Shown: piece after piece, positions 54,333 to 61,822 of the stretch
Numbering within the stretch: the stretch's first letter is position 1
Layout: each line of letters begins with the position of its first letter
NCBI RefSeq assembly: GCF_001542415.1
Contig: NZ_LNCU01000041.1
Location: 109,429 to 173,428, forward strand
Length of the DNA stretch: 64,000 nucleotides
Origin: Bradyrhizobium macuxiense
GTDB taxonomy: Bacteria; Pseudomonadota; Alphaproteobacteria; Rhizobiales; Xanthobacteraceae
Reading direction: 5' to 3'
Notes under the pieces: model-generated
What the model saw: only the letters and a program-made list of their open reading frames with translations
Database searches by the model: none
Told to the model about the DNA's origin: nothing
Position numbers and translations under genes: made by a program

Positions 54333-55409
54333 ATGCATCCGCTGGAATTCGGCTGGTATCTGCCCACTCATGGCGACACCACGGCCTATGGGCTGATGGA
54401 GGCGCAGGTCGCGGGGTCGCCGGAACTCTGCGAACGCGTGGTCAAGGCCGCCGAAGATGCAGGTTTCGAGTATCTGCTGATTCCGGTCGGTTCGGTGTGC
54501 TGGGAGGCCTGGATCACCGGTGCGTTCATGGCGGCGCGCTCGGAGCGGATCAAGCCGCTGATCGCGGCGCGGCCGGGCTACATCAACCCGGTGCTGCTGG
54601 CCAAGATGATCTCGACCTTCGACCAGATGTCGGGCGGGCGGATCTGCATCAACCTGATCGCCGGCCAGAACGAGAGCGAGGTCGCGTCCGAAGGCGTGCG
54701 CTATCCGAAGGAGGAGCGCTACGCGCTGATGGAGGAGGAGGTCTCGATCCTGAAGGCGCTGTGGACCACGCGCGGCCCGGTGCATTTCGAAGGCAAGTTC
54801 CACACGATCTCCGGCGCTCAGATCCGGCCACGGCCGCTGCAGCAGCCGTTTCCGCGATTCTATCTCGGCGGCGGCTCGCGGCAGGCCTGGGAATTGTCGG
54901 CGAAACATTCGGACGTGCATCTGTTCTGGGGCGACCTGCCGGAGCGCATTGCGCAGAACATCGCCGAGATCAGGCAGATGGCGCGCGCACATGACCGCGA
55001 GGATGCGATCGGCTTCGGCATGCGGCTGCAGGTGATCTGCCGCGAGAACGAGGCGGATGCATGGGAGGCCGCGGACCAGTTGGTGCGCCACGCCACCGAG
55101 CGGCAGAAGCAGGAGATGAAGACACTCTACAACCGCTCCGAGGCCAATCAGCGCGTGCAACAGCTCGCGCGCGACTATGGCGATCTCCTGATGCCGCATC
55201 TGTGGACCGGCATCACGAAGGTGCGGCCCGGCGCCGGCATTGCCGTGGTCGGCAATCCCGAGCAATGCGCCGACACGCTGCAGCAATTCATCGACGCCGG
55301 TTGCCACTCCTTCTGCCTGTCCGGCTATCTGCATGACGAGGAGGCCGAGCGGTTCGGCCGGCTGGTCCGCCCGATCCTCGCTGCCAACAATCGCGGGCGG
55401 CTCGCATGA
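54333..55409 (+). CDS. LLM-class flavin-dependent monooxygenase
   Basis: 358 residues in the SsuD-like (alkanesulfonate monooxygenase) group of the bacterial luciferase superfamily. Key blocks are PLEFGWYLPTHGDT, ISTFDQMSGGRICINLIAGQ, and LGGGSRQAWELSAKHSDVHL. It needs reduced FMN from a separate reductase, none of which is adjacent. ATG 54333 follows agggag and starts the conserved region. Confidence 0.92.
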   Translation: MHPLEFGWYLPTHGDTTAYGLMEAQVAGSPELCERVVKAAEDAGFEYLLIPVGSVCWEAWITGAFMAARSERIKPLIAARPGYINPVLLAKMISTFDQMSGGRICINLIAGQNESEVASEGVRYPKEERYALMEEEVSILKALWTTRGPVHFEGKFHTISGAQIRPRPLQQPFPRFYLGGGSRQAWELSAKHSDVHLFWGDLPERIAQNIAEIRQMARAHDREDAIGFGMRLQVICRENEADAWEAADQLVRHATERQKQEMKTLYNRSEANQRVQQLARDYGDLLMPHLWTGITKVRPGAGIAVVGNPEQCADTLQQFIDAGCHSFCLSGYLHDEEAERFGRLVRPILAANNRGRLA

Positions 55410-55450
55410 TCCGGAAGATGTGAAGCAGGTTTCCGAAAGTTCATGCGTGA
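55408..55450. repeat. Degenerate copy of repeat family D
   Basis: catgatccggaagatgtgaag then caggtttccgaaag and ttcatgcg resemble an altered version of the palindrome at 42938-42982 and mark the join between the monooxygenase gene and a hydrolase fragment. Confidence 0.6.
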
Positions 55451-55533
55451 ATCGGAGCGCAACGCGCGATGATCCCGCCTGATCGTGTCCCGCCCAAGTG
55501 CACGTCACGTGCACAGCACCCCGGAGTCGAACC

Positions 55534-56007
55534 ATGGATCAGGTGTTGCTGCAGGAGGGTATCGGCGTGCGTTATGTGGTCGCCAACCCGTCCTCATACG
55601 CCTATTTCACCGAGGACCGCCCGGAGCCGGCGATCGCCGCGAGCTGCCAGGGTTACAACGACTGGAAGTTCGGCATGGAAAATCGTCCGCCCTATCTCGC
55701 CACGCCGACGCCCGCCGCGCTGGAGCAGGCCTATGTCGCGCGGCGCGTGACCTATTTGCTGGGAACGCTCGACACCAATCCCAACCATCCTGCGCTCGAC
55801 AAATCCTGCATGGCGGAGGCCGAGGGCCCGTACCGTTACATGCGCGAGCACACCTATGTCGATGTCATGAAGGCCCACGACAACGGCACGCCGAACCACA
55901 GCGAATGGGATGTGCCCGGTGTCGGCCACGAGGGCGGCAAGATGCTGATCTCGCCCTGCGGCCTGACCGCCGTGTTCGACATTCCCGGTTGCGCCGCCGC
56001 GCGCTAG
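55534..56007 (+). pseudogene. C-terminal part of an alpha/beta hydrolase
   Basis: The 157 codons give VRYVVANPSSYAYFTEDRPEP, ALEQAYVARRVTYLLGTLDT, NPNHPALDKSCMAEAEGPYR, and VPGVGHEGGKMLISPCGL. These match the second half of secreted hydrolases of about 350-400 residues from bradyrhizobia, with the catalytic His region. The signal peptide and nucleophile elbow are absent, so the enzyme cannot work alone. The gene seems cut off just after a repeat. Confidence 0.75.
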
Positions 56008-56016
56008 AGAAAGATC

Positions 56017-56952
56017 TCACGCTCTGCTTCGGCCTTCATTGGCCGTGACGGAATAGGCGCGCGTCACATCTCGAAGCACCTTGCACAAGGTAGTGGCGGC
56101 GCGAGACAGGGTCCGGCCCTGAACGGTGACGATACCGACATTGCGTCCGATCTCGAAATCCGCAAGGGCGAGAGTTGTCACGTCATTCGTCATGATTTGC
56201 TCCCGGCCGAGCCGAGTCAGGAATCCGACGCCCATGCCGGCGCGTACCATTGCAACCGCACTCAGCGCGCTGCGGGTTTGAAAGTGCGGATGGAATGCGA
56301 TCCCGGCCTTGCCGAACGCAGCCTTCAGCGTTGCCCAGGCGGCGGACTCCGGCGGCACTGTCACCAGCGGCTCCTTCGCCAGATCGGCCAGTGTGACACG
56401 CTTCTTGCTTGCGAGCCGGTGCGTTTTGGGGACGATCGGCGCGAATGAATCGCGCAACAGCCCCTCAAAGCGGAACTGCTCGGTCGACTGGTCGAACGGA
56501 ATGACGGCGAAATCGACTTCCCCCTTCGCCAGCCGTGCGAGGTCGCGCCCGTAGAAGTCATCCTGCAGCGACAGCTCGATCTCCGGCCAGCGCTTGTTGA
56601 ACTGCGCGAGCGCCGTTGGAAGAAAGCTCGATGCGATCGACGGCGACGCGCCGATCCTGATGCGGCCCTTGCGCAAGCCAGCCTCGGCATCGAACTCCTT
56701 CAGGAGGCCGCGCAGTTCGCCCATGGTGCGTTCCAGGCGAATGCGCAAGCGCTCGCCGGATTCGGAGATGGCGACCCGACGGCTCGTCCGGTGGAACAGC
56801 GTAACGCCGAGGACGTCTTCGAGATGCTTGATGCGCGCCGATACCGCCGGCTGCGACAGGCCGAGCGTGGCGGCGCTTCGGCTGAAGCTGCCGGACTCGG
56901 CGACGGTGAGGAAGGCCTCAAGATCCGCTGGCGAGATATTGATCAGTGACAT
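56017..56952 (-). CDS. LysR-type transcriptional regulator
   Basis: 311 residues. The N-terminal winged HTH is DLEAFLTVAESGSFSRSAATLGLSQ, with AVSARIKHLEDVLGVTLFHRTS. The effector-binding domain follows. It is divergent from the MFS-led operon 90 bp away and probably controls it. The intergenic region carries a GTTC-N4-GAAC palindrome. Confidence 0.93.
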   Translation of the reverse strand: MSLINISPADLEAFLTVAESGSFSRSAATLGLSQPAVSARIKHLEDVLGVTLFHRTSRRVAISESGERLRIRLERTMGELRGLLKEFDAEAGLRKGRIRIGASPSIASSFLPTALAQFNKRWPEIELSLQDDFYGRDLARLAKGEVDFAVIPFDQSTEQFRFEGLLRDSFAPIVPKTHRLASKKRVTLADLAKEPLVTVPPESAAWATLKAAFGKAGIAFHPHFQTRSALSAVAMVRAGMGVGFLTRLGREQIMTNDVTTLALADFEIGRNVGIVTVQGRTLSRAATTLCKVLRDVTRAYSVTANEGRSRA

Positions 56953-56957
56953 TTATA

Positions 56958-56969
56958 GTTCAATAGAAC
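56958..56969. promoter_or_regulatory. Probable LysR operator
   Basis: GTTCAATAGAAC is a perfect GTTC-N4-GAAC dyad six bases upstream of the lysR start, with a second GTTCAAT at 56982-56988. Both are near the divergent promoters. Confidence 0.6.
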
Positions 56970-57040
56970 AATCCGATTTGCTGTTCAATCCGGCCCATGC
57001 AACGAAATTGCAACACAAGAAAAGCCGGCGAGGAATTCCC

Positions 57041-58429
57041 ATGAGTGCAGCGATCGGCGTCGATGCGGGCGCGCGACTGGACCGCCTTCCGTTTTGCGCG
57101 TTTCACCGTCGCATCATCCTCCTGATCGGCACGGGGATGTTCCTGGATGCCTGCGACATCTACATGGCGCCGGGCGTTCTCAGCGCGTTGATCAAGTCCG
57201 GATGGTCGGACCTCGCCACCAACGCAACCTTCCTCTCGGCGACCTTCATCGGGATGCTGATCGGCACCATCTCCAGCGGCCTGATCGGTGATCGCCTCGG
57301 CCGCAGATTCTCCTACCAGTTCAATCTGCTGATCTTCGGTGGCGCCTCGGTCGCCGCCGCCTTCGCTCCGAACATGGCGGTGCTGATCGGGCTGCGCTTC
57401 CTGATGGGCATCGGGATGGGAGCGGAGATTGTCATCGGTTATTCGACGCTGTCGGAATTCATGCCGCGCGCGGTGCGTGGCCGGACGGTTGCTATCCTGT
57501 CGGCCCTTACCAATACGGCGGTGGTCGCCACCGGTTTCGGCGGCCTCTGGATCATTCCAACCTTCGGCTGGCAATACATGTTCGGGATCGTCGGTGTCGC
57601 GGCGCTGCTGGTTTGGGTTATGCGCAAGAACATGCCGGAGTCGCCGCGTTGGCTGGAGTCGCGCGGCCGCGCAAGCGAGGCCGATGCGCTGCTTCGCGCG
57701 ATCGAGGCCGAGGCGGCGAAGAAAGGCGCGCTGCCGCCAGTCGAGCCGGGCACGGCTGCGGTGATCGACACTGGCCGCTTCTCGGAGTTGTTCGGTCCGG
57801 ACCTGATCCGCTCGACGATCCTCGGCACCATTGTCGGCATTGTCGGCAGCATCTCGCTTTACGGCTTCCTGTCGTGGGTGCCGACCTTTCTTGTGAAGCA
57901 GGGACTGTCGCTGAATTCGTCGCTGGCCTCCACGGCGTTGATGGGGCTCGGTGCGCCGCTTGGCGGGCTGTTAGCTGCCATGCTGGCAGACCGTACCGGC
58001 CGCATCAAGACGCTGGTGACGTTGACCCTGCTCCAGGGTGTCCTCGGCGTGCTCTATGTCTATACCCAGACCCAGCTCGAGCTCGTCGCGGTCGGCTTTG
58101 GCCTCACGCTCTGTGCCTACGCGCTGGTTGCGCTGGGCTTCGGCCTCTACATTCCCGAGCTCTTCCCGACACGGCTGCGTCTGCGCGGAGTGTCGGTTGC
58201 GAACAGCATCGGACGTCTCGCCGGCGCGGGCATCCAGTTCGTGATCGTCGCCTTGTTCACGAATTTCGGCGTGACCGCCGTGGCGGCCTTCCTGGTCGGA
58301 GCCCTGCTCGTTCAGGCTATCGCGCTCGTTGTCCTCGGACGCGAGACGCAGAGCCGCGCGCTGGAGGATATCGAGGTGATGCCCGCCTCCACAGCACCCG
58401 CCGAAGTCGGCCGCCGGCTTCACGCCTGA
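57041..58429 (+). CDS. MFS transporter of the AAHS/sugar-like type
   Basis: 462 residues with twelve helices. The signatures GDRLGRRFSYQFNLL, SEFMPRAVRGRTVAIL and the second-half DRTGRIKTLV are those of aromatic-acid/proton and sugar transporters. It starts the catabolic operon. Substrate class is not certain. Confidence 0.92.
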   Translation: MSAAIGVDAGARLDRLPFCAFHRRIILLIGTGMFLDACDIYMAPGVLSALIKSGWSDLATNATFLSATFIGMLIGTISSGLIGDRLGRRFSYQFNLLIFGGASVAAAFAPNMAVLIGLRFLMGIGMGAEIVIGYSTLSEFMPRAVRGRTVAILSALTNTAVVATGFGGLWIIPTFGWQYMFGIVGVAALLVWVMRKNMPESPRWLESRGRASEADALLRAIEAEAAKKGALPPVEPGTAAVIDTGRFSELFGPDLIRSTILGTIVGIVGSISLYGFLSWVPTFLVKQGLSLNSSLASTALMGLGAPLGGLLAAMLADRTGRIKTLVTLTLLQGVLGVLYVYTQTQLELVAVGFGLTLCAYALVALGFGLYIPELFPTRLRLRGVSVANSIGRLAGAGIQFVIVALFTNFGVTAVAAFLVGALLVQAIALVVLGRETQSRALEDIEVMPASTAPAEVGRRLHA

Positions 58430-58457
58430 AGCGCCATCAACCGAACGGAGCAACACC

Positions 58458-59579
58458 ATGAGCGTCACTTCGGAGCTCGAGCGCGGGACCGGCAGTCCTG
58501 ATGTCGCGACAGGCATCGTCGACTGCGACGTCCATCCGCTTCTGAAGCAGGGCTTTGCGAGCTTATACCCCTACATGCCGCTGGCGTGGCGCGAGCGCTT
58601 CGAGCGCAAGCGCGCCGGCCAGGCCGCAGCCGGGCTGATCATGCGCTTCGCCCATCCCAATGGGTTCATCGTGCGGGAGGATGCCAGCCCGCGCGACGGA
58701 GAGTTCGCGGGCTCCGATCCGCACTTTCTGGTGTCAGACCTGCTCGACGCCAACGACATCGGCATCTGCGCGCTCAACAGCCTGCAGACCGGCGCGATGT
58801 GCGCGGTGCTGGCGAGCGCGGACGAAAGCCTGATCATCGCGAGCGCGGCCAACGACTACTACATCGAGGAATGGCTGCCGATCGATCGCCGGCTGCGTTA
58901 CGCCATCGTGGTTCCCTCGCAGGATCCGAACGCGTCGGCGTCGGAGATCCGCCGGGTCGGCAAGCACAGTCAGATTTGTGCCGTCGCCGTACCGCCCATC
59001 GCAATCGCTCTCGGCAATCGATATTGGTGGCCGATCTACGAGGCGGCGCAGGAGCTTGACCTGCCGATCTTCCTGCACGTCACCGGTGCCGAAGGCATTT
59101 ATGCCGGCGCCCCGATGCCGGCCGGCGGGCTGCCTGACACCTATATCGAGCGTTACGTCACCTTATCGCAGGCCGCGGAGGCCAACCTGACCAGCCTGAT
59201 CATGAACGGAATCTTCGAGCGATTCCCGCGCCTGCGCGTGCTGTTCGTGGAATATGGCTTCGTCTGGCCGTTGCCGGCGATGTTGCGCATGGATCGGCTG
59301 TGGCGCGGACTGCGCCACGAAGTGCCCTGGGTCAAGAAATCGCCGATCGAGTATGTCGCGGAACATGTGTGGTTCACCACCCAGCCGATCGAGGAGCCGG
59401 CCGATCCGCGCGATCTGGAAAGGATCGTCAAGATGATCGGCGTCGACAACCTCTGCTTCAGTACGGACTATCCGCACTGGGACAACGACATGCCGATGCA
59501 ATCGCTGCGCATGCTCGCGCCGGCCGACCGCGACAAGATCATGCGACAGAATGCCCGCAATGTTCTGCGGCTGAGTTGA
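58458..59579 (+). CDS. Amidohydrolase (ACMSD-like) family protein
   Basis: 373 residues. The N-terminal metal motif is IVDCDVHPLL, a HVTG block supplies another ligand, and FSTDYPHWDND carries the final Asp. The family includes decarboxylases and hydrolases of aromatic compounds (ACMSD, gamma-resorcylate decarboxylase). It lies 28 bp after the MFS gene. Confidence 0.91.
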   Translation: MSVTSELERGTGSPDVATGIVDCDVHPLLKQGFASLYPYMPLAWRERFERKRAGQAAAGLIMRFAHPNGFIVREDASPRDGEFAGSDPHFLVSDLLDANDIGICALNSLQTGAMCAVLASADESLIIASAANDYYIEEWLPIDRRLRYAIVVPSQDPNASASEIRRVGKHSQICAVAVPPIAIALGNRYWWPIYEAAQELDLPIFLHVTGAEGIYAGAPMPAGGLPDTYIERYVTLSQAAEANLTSLIMNGIFERFPRLRVLFVEYGFVWPLPAMLRMDRLWRGLRHEVPWVKKSPIEYVAEHVWFTTQPIEEPADPRDLERIVKMIGVDNLCFSTDYPHWDNDMPMQSLRMLAPADRDKIMRQNARNVLRLS

Positions 59580-59589
59580 GGAGGCGTGC

Positions 59590-60006
59590 ATGGCAATCCC
59601 GGAACGGGAGGAGATTCTCGTCGGCGACGCGGCTGAGCTGGTCGAGGGCAAGTTCAAGATCATCAAGCAGGGAACGCTGAACATCGGCGTGACGCGCTTG
59701 CGCGACGGCACGATCAGAGCCGTGCGGAACCGGTGCCCGCACAAGGGCGCGGCGATCTGCAAGGGGATCATCGGCGGCACATGGCCCCCCTCGGCGCCGG
59801 GCGATCTCGCTTATGACCGCGAGGGCGAAATTCTGGTCTGTCCCTGGCACGGCTTCGAATACGATCTGAAGACGGGAGACGAACTCTACAGGAAGGTGCC
59901 GACGCGGCTGCGCTTCTACGAAGTGATCGAGCGGGAGCGGAAGATCTATCTTCTGGTTGCGAGGGGAGCGGCGGACACACAGGATTCCGACGCCTCAGCC
60001 GCCTGA
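59590..60006 (+). CDS. Rieske 2Fe-2S protein
   Basis: 138 residues, one Rieske domain. The cluster ligands lie in NRCPHKGAAIC and CPWHGFEYD. No catalytic domain is attached, so it could be a ferredoxin component for an oxygenase or a small regulator. The ATG follows gaggagg, 10 bp after the preceding gene. Confidence 0.9.
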   Translation: MAIPEREEILVGDAAELVEGKFKIIKQGTLNIGVTRLRDGTIRAVRNRCPHKGAAICKGIIGGTWPPSAPGDLAYDREGEILVCPWHGFEYDLKTGDELYRKVPTRLRFYEVIERERKIYLLVARGAADTQDSDASAA

Positions 60007-60038
60007 GCCAACACGCAATGACCGAGAAGGAGAACGCC

Positions 60039-60920
60039 ATGACCACCCAGGCCGACAAGTTCGCAAGCATGCTGAAGAGCGGCGAGATGATCGTCGCGCC
60101 GGGCGCCTATGACTGTATCACCGCGCGCATGGTCGAGCAGGCGGGCTATTCCGCCTGCTACATGACCGGCGCGGGCGTCGCGGCAACGCTCGGCTTTCCG
60201 GACTACGGCCTCGTGACCATGAGCGAGATGGCTGACAATGCGGCGCGCATGACCAACGTCCTCAATATCCCGCTGATTGCCGACGCCGATACCGGCTACG
60301 GCAATGAGCTCAACGTGATCCGGACGGTTCGCGAGTACGAGAAGCGTGGTGTTGCCGCGATCCAGATCGAGGATCAGACCTTTCCGAAGCGCTGCGGGCA
60401 TCTCGACAACAAGGAAGTGGTCGGGCTGGACGAGTTCCTGCCCAAGATCCGCGCCGCGAAGTCTGCGAAAGCCAATCCGAACTTCACGATCATCGCACGC
60501 ACCGATGCGCGCGCCGTCGTCGGGTTTGACGAGGCCGTGCGCCGCGCCAATGCCGCGCTCGATGCCGGCGCCGACGTCGCCTTCATCGAGGCGCCGCAGA
60601 CGCTGGAGGAAGTGCGCGCGGTCCCGAAGCTGGTGAAGGGGCCCTGCCTGCTCAACGTCGTCTGGAAGGGCAAGACGCCGGAGGTCACGATCTCGGATGC
60701 GCGCGCCATGGGCTTCCGGATCATGATCTTCCCCGGCATGCTGTTCAAGGCGGTGATCGGCACCTGCGACGACGTGCTGGCCGGGCTGAGGTCGCAGGAC
60801 AAGCACCCGGTCCCGGCGGGCGACATGAATATCAAGGCCGGGTTCGCGCGCGTCGGCGCCAATGAATGGGACCCGCTGCGCGAGCGCTTCCGCGATCCTT
60901 CGCTGAAGCTTGCCGGCTGA
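60039..60920 (+). CDS. Isocitrate lyase/PEP mutase family enzyme
   Basis: 293 residues. Motifs are VAPGAYDCITARMVEQAGY, DADTGYGNELNVIRTVREYE, and the catalytic-loop sequence PKRCGHLDNKEVVG. Closest types are oxaloacetate decarboxylase, methylisocitrate lyase and carboxyvinyl-carboxyphosphonate phosphorylmutase. ATG 60039 follows aaggaga. Product chemistry is not fixed. Confidence 0.91.
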   Translation: MTTQADKFASMLKSGEMIVAPGAYDCITARMVEQAGYSACYMTGAGVAATLGFPDYGLVTMSEMADNAARMTNVLNIPLIADADTGYGNELNVIRTVREYEKRGVAAIQIEDQTFPKRCGHLDNKEVVGLDEFLPKIRAAKSAKANPNFTIIARTDARAVVGFDEAVRRANAALDAGADVAFIEAPQTLEEVRAVPKLVKGPCLLNVVWKGKTPEVTISDARAMGFRIMIFPGMLFKAVIGTCDDVLAGLRSQDKHPVPAGDMNIKAGFARVGANEWDPLRERFRDPSLKLAG

Positions 60921-60944
60921 TCTTCGCGCTGAGGGGGCCATCGC

Positions 60945-61337
60945 ATGGCGTTCGAGCTCGATCGGATCGACCACGTTGTTCTGAACTGCACGGATCCCGA
61001 TCGGACCGTCGCCTGGTACCGGAAGGTTCTCGGCATGAGGACCGAGAGCTATGGCGATGGCCGAACCGCGCTCGTGTTCGGCCAGCAGAAATTCAACGTA
61101 CGCCGGACCGGGGCCGCGAACTGGAAAACTTGTGCGGCGGATGCTCCCGGCTCGCTTGACCTGTGCTTCATCACGACGTCGCCGCCGGACCAGGTGCTGG
61201 ACCATTTTCGGCACTGCGAGGTCCGCGACATATCAGGACCAGTCACGCGGTCAGGCGCGCTCGGCCCCATCGTATCAGTCTATTGCAGTGATCCGGACGG
61301 CAATCTGATTGAGGTCGCGTCCTACGCGGCGGCGTGA
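60945..61337 (+). CDS. VOC family protein of the catabolic operon
   Basis: 130 residues: DRIDHVVLNCTDPDRTVAWYRKVLGM and SVYCSDPDGNLIEVASY with the expected metal ligands. It is paralogous to the protein at 17919-18338. It ends the operon led by the MFS gene. Confidence 0.88.
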   Translation: MAFELDRIDHVVLNCTDPDRTVAWYRKVLGMRTESYGDGRTALVFGQQKFNVRRTGAANWKTCAADAPGSLDLCFITTSPPDQVLDHFRHCEVRDISGPVTRSGALGPIVSVYCSDPDGNLIEVASYAAA

Positions 61338-61346
61338 TGCCGCGTC

Positions 61347-61751
61347 TTACGCCGGCACGATCACCTTGCCGATCGGCCACAGCGCGATGCCGGCGAGCTT
61401 GAGATGCGCCCAGGCGAAGGGGATGCCGATGATGGTCACCGCCAGCAGGATCGCGGTGATCACGTGGCCGATCGCAAGCCACCAGCCGGCCAGGATGAAC
61501 CAGATCAGATTGCCGATCATGCCGAGTGGCCCGGTGCCGATATCGGAATAGCCGGTGACTTCATCGCGGCGCACGGCGCGCGAGCCAAACGGCAGGAGCG
61601 TGTAAACGGCGATGTTGAAGGCGGCGCGTGCCCAGGGCAGGCCGATGATGGTGATTGCCATGATCACGGCGGCAATCAGCCAGCCGAACGCCATCCACGC
61701 GCCGCCGATCAGAATCCAGAGGATGTTCAGGAGGATAGACACAGGCTGCAT
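61347..61751 (-). CDS. YccF domain inner-membrane protein
   Basis: 134 residues of two YccF repeats: ILLNILWILIGGAWMAFGWLIA and IGNLIWFILAGWWLAIGHVI, each with the IIGLP/IIGIP motif. Four transmembrane segments are expected. Function unknown. The start at 61751 (MQPVSIL) is set by homology. Confidence 0.92.
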   Translation of the reverse strand: MQPVSILLNILWILIGGAWMAFGWLIAAVIMAITIIGLPWARAAFNIAVYTLLPFGSRAVRRDEVTGYSDIGTGPLGMIGNLIWFILAGWWLAIGHVITAILLAVTIIGIPFAWAHLKLAGIALWPIGKVIVPA

Positions 61752-61822
61752 GGCAAACACCTTCGTGCCGCGTGGAACTGCGCTCAATATAGGCCGGCGG
61801 CAGTCGCTGCGGTAGGTGCGCC

